Source: UBA3210 sp963653535 (GTDB lineage Bacteria; Bacillota_I; Bacilli_A; RFN20; CAG-449). From it: a DNA stretch of 11,905 bases. The stretch spans positions 1-11,905 of the forward strand of contig CAVJWU010000037.1 in assembly GCA_963653535.1 (NCBI GenBank), in the 5' to 3' direction. The notes beneath the pieces were generated by a model. It did no database searches. It was not told the DNA's origin and was given only the letters and a program-made list of their open reading frames with translations. Position numbers and translations under genes: made by a program. Shown piece after piece: positions 4,958-11,905 of the stretch. Each line of letters starts with the position of its first letter. The first letter of the stretch is position 1.

Positions 4958-6814
4958 TTATTTTCCTATCTTTATGTGCATTAATAAGACAGATATATCA
5001 GCAGGATTAACCCCAGATATTCTGCTTGCTTGAGAGATGGTTAATGGACGAATATTATTTAATTTTTGTCTTGCTTCAAGACGTAATCCTTCCATATTGA
5101 TATAGTCAATATCACTAGGAATCTTTACTTCTTCTAATTTTAGAAGATGTTCTGCTTCCTTCTTTTCTTTTGTGATATAGCCTTCATATTTAACCATAAT
5201 TTCTAATTGTTCCTCTTCTTCTAATGTTAAAGAAGGAAAATTAGGAACATAGTTTTTGAAACTATTTAAAGTAACACCAGGTCTTTTTAATATTTCTGCA
5301 ACAGTAGGTCCTCCATTGTATGAAGTAAAACCTAATTCATGCATATAAGAAACAAAGTCTTTGTTCATACCCATATGAGTAGAATTCATCATCTCTTTTG
5401 TTTCATTTAACAATTCCATTTTATTTAAGAATCTTTGATATCTTTCATCACTAATTAATCCAATTTCATGGCCAATTGGAGTTAATCTAATATCTGCATT
5501 ATCACTTCTCATAAGCAAACGATATTCAGCTCGTGAAGATAAAAGTCTATAAGGTTCTTTTGTTCCTTTAGAAACTAAATCATCAATCATAACGCCGATA
5601 TATGCTTGATCTCTTCTTAAAATTAATGGCTCTCTACCCATTATTTTTAAGCATGCGTTAATTCCAGCCATTAAGCCTAAACCAGCTGCTTCTTCATATC
5701 CAGAAGTACCACAGATTTGTCCTCCGATATATAGTCCAGGCCATTTCTTAATGCCTAAAGTATAATCATATTCACTTGTATCAATCGCATCATATTCAAT
5801 TGCATATGCATATTTAACTATTTCAGCGTGTTCAAGACCTTTTAATGAATGTACCATTTCTTCTTGAACATATTCAGGCATTGAAGTAGAGAAGCCTTGT
5901 AAATAAACTAAATCAGTATGTAAAGATTCTCTTTCTAAGAATAATTGATGTCTTTCTTTATCTGCGAATCTAACTACTTTATCTTCAATTGAAGGGCAAT
6001 ATCTAGGTCCAACCCCTTTAACAATACCGCCGTACATTGAAGATTCTAATAGGTGGTCTTTAATAATTTGATGTGTTTTTGCATTGGTATAAGTTAAATA
6101 ACAAACAATTTGATCTTCAAAAGGAACAATATGTGATTCTTCAAAACTAAATTTTAAAGGTCTATTAGTTCCGTATTGAGGTTCTAAAACCGAATAATCG
6201 ATACTACTTTCTTTAATTCTTTGAGGAGTGCCTGTTTTAAGTCTAATTGTTTTAATACCCATTTGTTGGAGATATGGAGATAAACCTAAAGAAGGTTTTT
6301 CACCATCTGGACCATCACTTTTAACTGTATGCCCTCTTAAAATGGAGCTTTCCATATAAGTACCAGTTGTTAAAATAACCGCTTGAGAAGTGATTTCTTG
6401 ATCATTAATTCTAACTCCATAAACATGGTGATCATCATGAATTAATGAAGTGACCATTCCTTCTAAAATAGTTAGATTATCAGTATGTTCTGCAAAATCT
6501 AACATCACGCGTGGATAATCTAATTTATCTTCTTGGGCTCTAAGGCATTGAACACCAGGTCCTTTACCAGTATTAAGCATCTTCATTTGTAGGCACGCTT
6601 TATCCGCGCCAAGTCCCATCATGCCTCCGAGAGCGTCAATTTCTCTAACGACAATACCTTTCGCACTTCCACCGATAGAAGGATTACAAGGCATGTTAGA
6701 AACTTTGTTTTTATTTAATGTAACAAGTAAAGTTTTCATGCCTAAATGTGCGCTAGCGAAACTAGCTTCCATTCCAGCATGTCCTCCACCTACTACGATA
6801 ACATCATAATCCAT
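4958..6814 (-). CDS. mnmG: tRNA uridine-5-carboxymethylaminomethyl modification enzyme MnmG
   Basis: FAD-dependent partner of the GTPase MnmE. Together they install (carboxymethyl)aminomethyl groups on U34 of tRNAs decoding NNA/NNG, such as Lys, Gln, Glu, Leu(UAA) and Arg. Normal length at 618 residues. The FAD dinucleotide motif GGGHAG is at 9-14 (followed by Met where Cys is common), the conserved cysteine in MPCNPSIGG is Cys43, and the second redox cysteine lies in GPRYCPSIEDK. The C-terminal helical MnmE-binding region ends with RISGVNPADISVLL. Its ATG shares one base with the sufB stop (TAATG), with an AAGGAAG site 9 nt upstream, so translation should be coupled to the Suf operon. mnmE is not in the window. 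Confidence 0.98.
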   Translation of the reverse strand: MDYDVIVVGGGHAGMEASFASAHLGMKTLLVTLNKNKVSNMPCNPSIGGSAKGIVVREIDALGGMMGLGADKACLQMKMLNTGKGPGVQCLRAQEDKLDYPRVMLDFAEHTDNLTILEGMVTSLIHDDHHVYGVRINDQEITSQAVILTTGTYMESSILRGHTVKSDGPDGEKPSLGLSPYLQQMGIKTIRLKTGTPQRIKESSIDYSVLEPQYGTNRPLKFSFEESHIVPFEDQIVCYLTYTNAKTHQIIKDHLLESSMYGGIVKGVGPRYCPSIEDKVVRFADKERHQLFLERESLHTDLVYLQGFSTSMPEYVQEEMVHSLKGLEHAEIVKYAYAIEYDAIDTSEYDYTLGIKKWPGLYIGGQICGTSGYEEAAGLGLMAGINACLKIMGREPLILRRDQAYIGVMIDDLVSKGTKEPYRLLSSRAEYRLLMRSDNADIRLTPIGHEIGLISDERYQRFLNKMELLNETKEMMNSTHMGMNKDFVSYMHELGFTSYNGGPTVAEILKRPGVTLNSFKNYVPNFPSLTLEEEEQLEIMVKYEGYITKEKKEAEHLLKLEEVKIPSDIDYINMEGLRLEARQKLNNIRPLTISQASRISGVNPADISVLLMHIKIGK

Positions 6815-8208
6815 TATCCGATACTTCCTTCCATATCCATCTTAATAAGTTGATTTAATTCAACTGCATATTCCATTGGTAATTCTTTTGAGAAAGGTTC
6901 AATGAAACCCATAATAATCATTTGAGTTGCTTCTTTTTCGCTTAGTCCGCGACTCATTAAATAAAATAATTGTTCTTCATTAATTTTAGAAACAGTTGCT
7001 TCATGTTCTAAGAATGAAGAATTGTTATTACAAATATTTGTAGGTATTGTATCACTCGCTGATTTATCATCCAAAATTAAAGTATCACATTCAACGTGAG
7101 ACTTAGAATGTTCTGCATTCTTTGCCATAAATACTTTACCACGGTAATTAGCTACTCCACCTCTTTTAACAATTGATTTAGAGATGATATTACTTGTTGT
7201 ATAAGGAGCTAAATGAATCATCTTTGCTCCAGCATCTTGATATTGATCTTTATCCGCGACTGCGATTGAAATACAAGTTCCTTTCGCACGAGGACCATTT
7301 AAGACACAGCAAGGATATTTCATATTTAATTGAGAACCGATGTTTCCATCAATCCATTCCATTAATCCATCACTTTCAACTAATGCTCTTTTAGTGACTA
7401 AATTAACGATATTAGTCGACCAGTTTTGAATAGTTGAATATCTACATCTACCGCCCTTTTCAACATAAATTTCAACTACAGCCGCATGAAGTGATTCTTT
7501 TGAATAGATTGGCGCGGTACAACCTTCAACATAATGAACATCCGCACCTTCATCAACAATAATTAATGTTCTTTCAAATTGTCCCGATTTTTCATTGTTA
7601 ATTCTAAAATAAGATTGAAGTGGCTTTTCTAAATGTACTCCTTTTGGTACGTAAATAAAGCTTCCACCTGACCAAACAGCCCCATTTAAGGCTGAATATT
7701 TATTATCATTATAAGGAACTACTTTATTAAAATATTTCTTAAAAATCTCTGGGCAAGTTTTTAAAGCCATATCAGTAGAAAGGAAGATAACGCCTTTATC
7801 TTCTACTTCTTGAAGCATGTTATGATAAACAACTTCTGATTCATATTGAGTAGAAACTCCAGCGAGATATTTTGCTTCTGCTTCTGGAATACCAAGTTTT
7901 GAGAAAGTATTTTTAATTGTTTCAGGGACCTTATCCCATGATTTTTCTTCTTTATTACTTGGTCTAGTAAAGTAGGTAAAAGAAGAAAAATCGATATTAG
8001 ATAAATCAGGACCGTAACTAGGATTCTTAAGTTCTAAGAAAGCCTTATATGACTTGAGTCTAAATTCTAACATCCATTCAGGTTCACCTTTTAAAGAAGA
8101 GATTTCTCTAATGATATCTTCATTTAAACCAACATTAGTTTTTACGACAGAAACGTCTTCATCTTTAAAGCCATATTTATATTCATGTTCATTTAAATCG
8201 TTATTCAT
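6814..8208 (-). CDS. sufB: Fe-S cluster assembly scaffold protein SufB
   Basis: Core subunit of the SufBC2D scaffold on which Fe-S clusters are built. The sequence follows B. subtilis SufB throughout: EYKYGF near the N-terminus, PEWMLEFRLKS, YESEVVYHNM, GGSFIYVPKGV, QFERTLIIVDE, YVEGCTAP, MEWIDGNIGS, QDAGAKMIHLAP, ECDTLILDD and LEHEATVSK, ending ELPMEYAVELNQLIKMDMEGSIG-like as in that family. I place the start at 8208 (464 residues, MNNDLNEHEYKYGF) because GGAG lies 9 nt upstream. Upstream in-frame ATGs at 8214, 8217 and 8223 have no well-spaced ribosome site. With this start it overlaps sufU by 8 nt (ATGAATAA). The stop codon is joined to the mnmG start. Confidence 0.96.
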   Translation of the reverse strand: MNNDLNEHEYKYGFKDEDVSVVKTNVGLNEDIIREISSLKGEPEWMLEFRLKSYKAFLELKNPSYGPDLSNIDFSSFTYFTRPSNKEEKSWDKVPETIKNTFSKLGIPEAEAKYLAGVSTQYESEVVYHNMLQEVEDKGVIFLSTDMALKTCPEIFKKYFNKVVPYNDNKYSALNGAVWSGGSFIYVPKGVHLEKPLQSYFRINNEKSGQFERTLIIVDEGADVHYVEGCTAPIYSKESLHAAVVEIYVEKGGRCRYSTIQNWSTNIVNLVTKRALVESDGLMEWIDGNIGSQLNMKYPCCVLNGPRAKGTCISIAVADKDQYQDAGAKMIHLAPYTTSNIISKSIVKRGGVANYRGKVFMAKNAEHSKSHVECDTLILDDKSASDTIPTNICNNNSSFLEHEATVSKINEEQLFYLMSRGLSEKEATQMIIMGFIEPFSKELPMEYAVELNQLIKMDMEGSIG

Positions 8209-8644
8209 TTCCATCATCTCCATTCAAGATTTTGTTAACACCACGATAACCGATAGTCGCGCATTTAATTCTACTAGGTTGCTTAGATGTATTCATAAAT
8301 ACAATCGCTTCATCAAGTAAAGAAGGATCATAATCTTTTCCATACATCATGTTTTGGAAAGCTTCCATAATTTTTTCTACTTCTTCTACTTTCTTTCCTT
8401 TTAAAAGTTCTGTCATAATTGAAGTTGAAGCAGTTGATATCGCACATCCATTTCCGTGCCAACAACAATCGACAACAACGTTGTCTTTAATAAGCATTTG
8501 GATATATATTTTATCAATGCAACTAGTTGAATCCATATATACTGTTACGTAATTAGGATCATTTACCTCTTTTTTATTTCTTGGGTTGTTATAATGATCC
8601 ATGATGATTTCTCTCATCATCTCGTTATTAAGCGAAAAAGGCAT
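8201..8644 (-). CDS. sufU: Zinc-dependent sulfurtransferase SufU
   Basis: Accepts persulfide sulfur from SufS and passes it to the SufBCD scaffold; it replaces SufE in Firmicutes. The 147-residue protein shows the zinc ligands of the family: Cys42 and Asp44 (in SCID), Cys67 (GNGCAIS) and Cys128 (IKCATI). N-terminal IIMDHYNNPRNK and RIKCATIGY are strongly SufU-like. The usual Cys-Gly-Asp triplet is Cys-Ile-Asp here, which removes a conserved glycine next to a zinc ligand. It overlaps the end of sufS by 17 nt, with a GGTGGGG ribosome site about 9 nt before the ATG inside sufS. Its position between sufS and sufB is the standard Firmicutes order. Confidence 0.95.
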   Translation of the reverse strand: MPFSLNNEMMREIIMDHYNNPRNKKEVNDPNYVTVYMDSTSCIDKIYIQMLIKDNVVVDCCWHGNGCAISTASTSIMTELLKGKKVEEVEKIMEAFQNMMYGKDYDPSLLDEAIVFMNTSKQPSRIKCATIGYRGVNKILNGDDGNE

Positions 8645-9857
8645 CTAAAAAGTCCCCACCTTTCTTACATGCTTCTACAAAGAGATCAATTTCTTCTTTT
8701 GTATTGTAGAAGTATAGACTTGCTCTTACGGTTGCAAGTTCACCAATAACATTATGAAGAAGTTTTGCACAATGTTGTCCTGAACGAACGCAGATACCTT
8801 TACTAGCGAGTAATGTACCCATATCTTGTGCATGAACTCCTTTATAGTTAAATAGAATTATTCCTGATTCAGAATCACTATTATAGATTGTTAATTCAGG
8901 AATATCTTTAAGTTTACTAATCGCATAAGCTTTTAGTTCTCTTTCGTATTTTTCAATATTATCTAATCCAATGTTAGATAAATATTTTAAGGCTGCTGAT
9001 AGACCGATCGCTCCAGCGATATTTTGTGTACCTGCTTCAAATTTAGTCGGAGTAATTAAGTAACCAAAATTACCGCACATATCAAAGTCTGTATTCATCC
9101 CTCCACCTAAATGTAAAGGATCCATTTTATCGAGTAATTCGTATTTACCATACATTACTCCAATCCCTGTTGGGCCAACACATTTATGTCCTGAGAAGAC
9201 TAAGAAATCAACATCTAAATCTTTGACATCAAGTTTCATATGAGGTGCACTTTGCGCTGCATCTAAAACAAAATAAGCGTTATGTTCATGAGTTAATTTA
9301 CATAATTCTTTGATAGGTAAAACATAACCTAAAGTATTAGATACATGGGCTAAAGAAACAACTTTAGTTTTATCTGTAATAACGCTTTTTAAATTATCGA
9401 CTGTAATTCTTCCTGTTTCATCAAGTGGAACGTATTTGACTACGATACCTATTTCATGTTGTAAACTAAACCAAGGTAATACATTTGAAGCGTGTTCTTC
9501 TAAAGAAATAATTACTTCATCACCTGTTTTTAAAAACTTCTTTAAGCCATTCGCGATTTGGTTTAATCCTTCGCTTGTTCCAGAAGTAAAGACTATTTCT
9601 TGTTTTTTAGCGTTAATAAATTTAGCCACTTCTTCGCGTGCTTCATCATAACTACGATCAGCTTTTTCAGCTAGAGGATAATCTCCTCTATGCGTATTTG
9701 CCGTATAAAATTCATAATAACCAAGTTCAGCATCAATGACACATTGAGGTTTAAAAGTAGTTGATGCATTATCAAAATAAACCATTGGGCAAGATGACAT
9801 TGTCTTGTTATTTTTTATCATTGGAAAATCATTTCTAATAACGTAAGGATCAAACAT
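8628..9857 (-). CDS. sufS: Group II cysteine desulfurase SufS
   Basis: PLP enzyme that removes sulfur from cysteine, giving alanine and an enzyme persulfide that goes to SufU. I choose the ATG at 9857 (409 residues, MFDPYVIRNDFP), which follows AGGAG at 8-nt spacing and lies one base after the sufD stop. An upstream in-frame ATG at 9911 would overlap sufD by 53 nt and add 18 residues absent from the family. In the 409-residue numbering the active-site set is complete and offset by one from E. coli SufS: His122 (EEHASN), Asp199 and Gln202 (LDAAQSAPH), PLP lysine Lys225 (SGHKCVGPTG), Cys363 (RSGQHCAK) and Arg378 (TVRASLYFYN). The RSGxHC motif marks a group II enzyme. Confidence 0.97.
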   Translation of the reverse strand: MFDPYVIRNDFPMIKNNKTMSSCPMVYFDNASTTFKPQCVIDAELGYYEFYTANTHRGDYPLAEKADRSYDEAREEVAKFINAKKQEIVFTSGTSEGLNQIANGLKKFLKTGDEVIISLEEHASNVLPWFSLQHEIGIVVKYVPLDETGRITVDNLKSVITDKTKVVSLAHVSNTLGYVLPIKELCKLTHEHNAYFVLDAAQSAPHMKLDVKDLDVDFLVFSGHKCVGPTGIGVMYGKYELLDKMDPLHLGGGMNTDFDMCGNFGYLITPTKFEAGTQNIAGAIGLSAALKYLSNIGLDNIEKYERELKAYAISKLKDIPELTIYNSDSESGIILFNYKGVHAQDMGTLLASKGICVRSGQHCAKLLHNVIGELATVRASLYFYNTKEEIDLFVEACKKGGDFLDAFFA

Positions 9858-9858
9858 A

Positions 9859-10713
9859 TTAAAATCTCCTATCAATCGTTTCTTTAATTGAAGAAAGGAT
9901 TTGTTCGTCATTAAAATAATTTAAGATAGGATTTAAATAACCTAAGGTAATTAATTTTTTAGCTTCTTCTTCTTTAATCCCACGAGAAGTCAAATAGAAA
10001 ATATGGTCTTCATTAATTTGACCTACTACTGCTGCGTGACTTGCTTCAACATCATTTTCATCGATGCATAAAGAAGGGCTAGCTTTAGCCTTACATTCTT
10101 CGTCAAAAACCATGATTTTTGCGCTTTGATGTGTCGCAGAAGTTTTCGCGCCTTTATGAATTTTTGATACACCTAAGAAATTCATACTTGCTCTATTTTC
10201 GTTTACCCCGTAATTTTCCATTTTTGCATAGGTATGTGGTGCGTAATGGTTAATAGAAATATCAAATTCTTTTTTATCATCATTAGTCGCAAGAGAAGAT
10301 AAATGCCATAATGCTTTACTGTCTCTTCCATTTAAAGAACATGTTACTTTGACGTTTTCATTACCATAAGAAAAATCTGCAAGAGCTCCTTCATAGTTAG
10401 CGCCAGAAGATAAATTAATTTCATAAGTCACATTTTTACCTTCTTCTAAAAAGGCGATAGAATGATTTAAGAAAGAATATTCTGCAAGATTAAAGGTAAC
10501 TTTACATGAAGAAGAATTAATTTCAATGATGCTTACTTTGTTTTTAGAAGCAAAATTAAAAACATAATTTTCTTTTTGTTCCATTTTTGAATAATCGACA
10601 AGGATAAATAAGTCTTCCTCGTTACTAAAAGTAATTATTTCTTCTTTCTCATTAAAATCAAATCTAACATCATTTCTAGAACTATTTTTTAAATCTTTAA
10701 CTAGATCTAACAT
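9859..10713 (-). CDS. sufD: Fe-S cluster assembly protein SufD, short form
   Basis: Paralogue of SufB that pairs with it and with SufC in the SufBC2D scaffold; in E. coli it helps acquire iron. The C-terminal half is diagnostic: SATHQSAKIMVFDEE, ASPSLCIDENDVEASHAAVVGQ with the conserved His226, and IFYLTSRGIKEEEAKKLITLGYL. At 284 residues it is much shorter than the roughly 430 of B. subtilis or E. coli SufD: the N-terminal helical domain is missing, leaving mainly the beta-helix core and the C-terminal helices. The missing part is not left as a broken reading frame, since sufC ends 8 nt upstream and the ribosome site AGGTGA is well placed, so the short form looks native. The sufS start follows one base after its stop. 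Confidence 0.92.
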   Translation of the reverse strand: MLDLVKDLKNSSRNDVRFDFNEKEEIITFSNEEDLFILVDYSKMEQKENYVFNFASKNKVSIIEINSSSCKVTFNLAEYSFLNHSIAFLEEGKNVTYEINLSSGANYEGALADFSYGNENVKVTCSLNGRDSKALWHLSSLATNDDKKEFDISINHYAPHTYAKMENYGVNENRASMNFLGVSKIHKGAKTSATHQSAKIMVFDEECKAKASPSLCIDENDVEASHAAVVGQINEDHIFYLTSRGIKEEEAKKLITLGYLNPILNYFNDEQILSSIKETIDRRF

Positions 10714-10721
10714 AAAATCAC

Positions 10722-11546
10722 CTACTTAGAAATAATTTCTTTTGTTGCGCATGTACCAATCGAAGTTTTATTCATTGCAACATCTTCTTTTTCAATTTCA
10801 ATACCCAATTCGTATTTAATCCATTCATAACCTTCAGTTTCAATTCTTTCGATGATACTAGGTTCGCCTTCAACGGCAATTTTACCATTAATCATAACTG
10901 CTACATGAGTTGGATTAATCATCTTGTATAACTTTTCGTAGTGAGAAATTACTAAAAATGCAGTTGATGTAGTTTGTTGCATTTCTTTAATTGCATCGGC
11001 AACATAAACTAAAGCATCAACATCTAAGCCAGAATCGATTTCATCAAGCATTGCAAAATCAGGCTTTAAAAGTAACATTTGTAAAATTTCATTACGTTTC
11101 TTTTCACCGCCTGAAAAGCCTTCATTTAAAAATCTTTGAGCCATATCCATCGAGATATGCATTTTTTTACTTGCTTGTTCAATGGCACGATAAAATTCAA
11201 ATAATTTAACTGGTGTATCTCTTCTTGCATTAACCGCGGCTTTTAAAAAGTCTGCGTTGACAACACCTGGAACTTCACTAGGATATTGCATGCCTAAAAA
11301 TAAGCCTGCTCTTGCTCTTTCATCGACGCTCATCGCTAAAACATCTTTTGAATCTAACGTGATAGATCCTTGTGTAACTTTATATTTTGGATTACCCATA
11401 ATCGCCGCTAATAGGGTGGATTTACCATGTCCATTAGGACCAAGTAAAGCGATAGTCTCCCCTTCTTTGCAGACGAGATTAACTCCTTTTAAAATTTCTT
11501 TATTTTCAACTTCAACATGGAGATCTTTGATAATTAATTCTTTCAT
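10722..11546 (-). CDS. sufC: Fe-S cluster assembly ATPase SufC
   Basis: ABC-type ATPase that binds SufB and SufD and drives their rearrangement during cluster assembly; cytosolic, not a transporter. The 274-residue protein shows Walker A GPNGHGKST (36-44), Q-loop MQYPSEVPGV (86-95), the SufC-type signature FSGGEKKRNEILQ (144-156), Walker B FAMLDE with DSGLDVDAL (164-179) and the H-loop His202. It runs about 25 residues past the usual SufC end (GYEWIKYELG), with a charged tail containing Cys266 and ending KEIISK. The stop is TAG, unlike the TAA of all its neighbours. The AAGGAG site is 13 nt from the ATG, longer than usual. It is the first gene of the nine-gene array. Confidence 0.97.
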   Translation of the reverse strand: MKELIIKDLHVEVENKEILKGVNLVCKEGETIALLGPNGHGKSTLLAAIMGNPKYKVTQGSITLDSKDVLAMSVDERARAGLFLGMQYPSEVPGVVNADFLKAAVNARRDTPVKLFEFYRAIEQASKKMHISMDMAQRFLNEGFSGGEKKRNEILQMLLLKPDFAMLDEIDSGLDVDALVYVADAIKEMQQTTSTAFLVISHYEKLYKMINPTHVAVMINGKIAVEGEPSIIERIETEGYEWIKYELGIEIEKEDVAMNKTSIGTCATKEIISK

Positions 11547-11619
11547 AAATTTGTATTAACTCCTTTTGCGTTATATATTCTACAACAAAGTAGGCGTTTT
11601 TAAAACAACAATATTATTT

Positions 11620-11651
11620 TTTAAAAAAATAAGATTGATGCTTTGTCAATC
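11620..11651 (-). terminator. Possible terminator upstream of sufC
   Basis: On the minus strand a 6-bp stem (GATTGA 11646-11651 / TCAATC 11633-11638) with a 7-nt loop is followed by TTATTTTTTT. It could end a minus-strand transcript entering from beyond the right edge and insulate the suf operon. The stem is short, so this is tentative. Confidence 0.4.
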
Positions 11652-11740
11652 GTCTTAAAAAAAATAAAAAATCGCGCTCTTTTATTCAATCTACTTTTTT
11701 CTATTAATCAAAGATTTAAAGAATGAGTTTATTTAAACGA

Positions 11741-11760
11741 TAATATAATGTATTATATTA
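11741..11760. repeat. Perfect 9-bp-arm palindrome with TATAAT on both strands
   Basis: Arms TAATATAAT and ATTATATTA flank a central GT. Each arm contains a consensus -10 hexamer, TATAAT, one per strand (11744-11749 plus, 11752-11757 minus). Neither has a recognisable -35 at 17 nt. It could be a symmetric promoter element or chance in AT-rich DNA. Confidence 0.5.
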
Positions 11761-11905
11761 AATTGTGATGTTTTTATTATTTTGCTACATTTTTTAAAAT
11801 TTTTAGCCGTTTTTTTCGAAAGGCATAATTTTAATGTCATTTTAGTCTTAACGGCATCTTTTCAATCGGTCAAAATATAATTTAAGTCTAATTTAAGGTT
11901 TATAT

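Larger units (their letters stand above)
11547..11905. other. AT-rich intergenic region upstream of sufC
   Basis: No credible gene in 359 bases. It holds the sufC ribosome site (11560-11567), a possible weak sufC -10 box (TAGAAT, 11577-11582 on the minus strand, without a convincing -35), a hairpin at 11633-11651, a perfect palindrome at 11741-11760 and a wide 6-bp inverted repeat (11806-11811 / 11850-11855). No DnaA boxes of the form TTATNCACA were seen on either strand. Confidence 0.6.

Noticed and set aside
8209..8223. Longer SufB starting at 8223
   Set aside because: No Shine-Dalgarno lies before that ATG, while GGAG is well placed for the ATG at 8208; the five extra residues (MEMME) read as the ribosome site itself.
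9858..9911. Longer SufS starting at 9911
   Set aside because: It would overlap sufD by 53 nt, lacks family support for the extra 18 residues, and the ATG at 9857 has a perfect AGGAG site.
6621..11559. Short plus-strand frames opposite mnmG, sufB, sufU, sufS and sufC
   Set aside because: Each is antisense to a well-supported gene and shows no recognisable domain or start signal.
11862..11903. Possible C-terminal end of a minus-strand gene entering from the right edge
   Set aside because: About 13 open codons before a TGA is too short to distinguish from chance in AT-rich DNA.
11547..11905. Chromosomal origin (oriC) in the AT-rich region next to the partition cluster
   Set aside because: The gene order suggests an origin may be near, but no TTATNCACA DnaA boxes were seen; AT-richness alone is not evidence here.

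Overview
This is an AT-rich stretch of a bacterial chromosome. It looks like a low-GC Firmicutes or mollicute-related lineage: the Fe-S genes are of the Firmicutes type (SufCDSUB with the scaffold SufU), Shine-Dalgarno sites are strong, and there is an HPr/Crh-like protein. Tryptophan is encoded by TGG and no gene needs TGA to be read through, so this is not a Mycoplasma-type genetic code. An uncultured relative of the Acholeplasma/Erysipelotrichia/RF39 group would fit; that placement is inference. Everything except one small gene lies on the minus strand.

Layout from left to right. Positions 10-557 hold a minus-strand operon of five tRNA genes (transcription order Val-Tyr-Gln-Lys-Leu), with a near-consensus promoter preceded by A-tracts, a short 5' hairpin and an intrinsic terminator. 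Positions 642-2234 hold guaB (IMP dehydrogenase) with its own promoter and terminator. The enzyme is strikingly colinear with the Tritrichomonas foetus type. Positions 2294-2656 hold the only plus-strand gene, an HPr-fold protein that lacks the phosphorylatable His15 but keeps the regulatory serine (Crh-like). A good cre-like operator lies upstream, and its terminator is shared with the convergent parB.

Positions 2655-11546 hold a tightly packed nine-gene minus-strand array: sufC-sufD-sufS-sufU-sufB-mnmG-rsmG-parA(soj)-parB. No gap exceeds 9 nt and several genes overlap, including a TAATG stop/start junction between sufB and mnmG. The mnmG-rsmG-soj-parB half is the gene order classically found near oriC, but no DnaA boxes or parS sites were seen here. 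The remaining 11547-11905 is a non-coding AT-rich leader with a hairpin and a perfect palindrome.

How the genes fit together. SufS takes sulfur from cysteine, SufU relays it and SufBCD builds Fe-S clusters. MnmG modifies U34 of tRNAs such as Lys(UUU), Gln(UUG) and Leu(UAA), all three of which are encoded in the nearby tRNA cluster. RsmG methylates 16S rRNA. ParA/ParB would segregate the chromosome, but this ParB has lost the usual CTP-binding signatures. The points most worth a second look are that ParB, the His-less HPr with its own cre site, the T. foetus-like IMPDH, and the fusion of the suf operon to the origin-type cluster.
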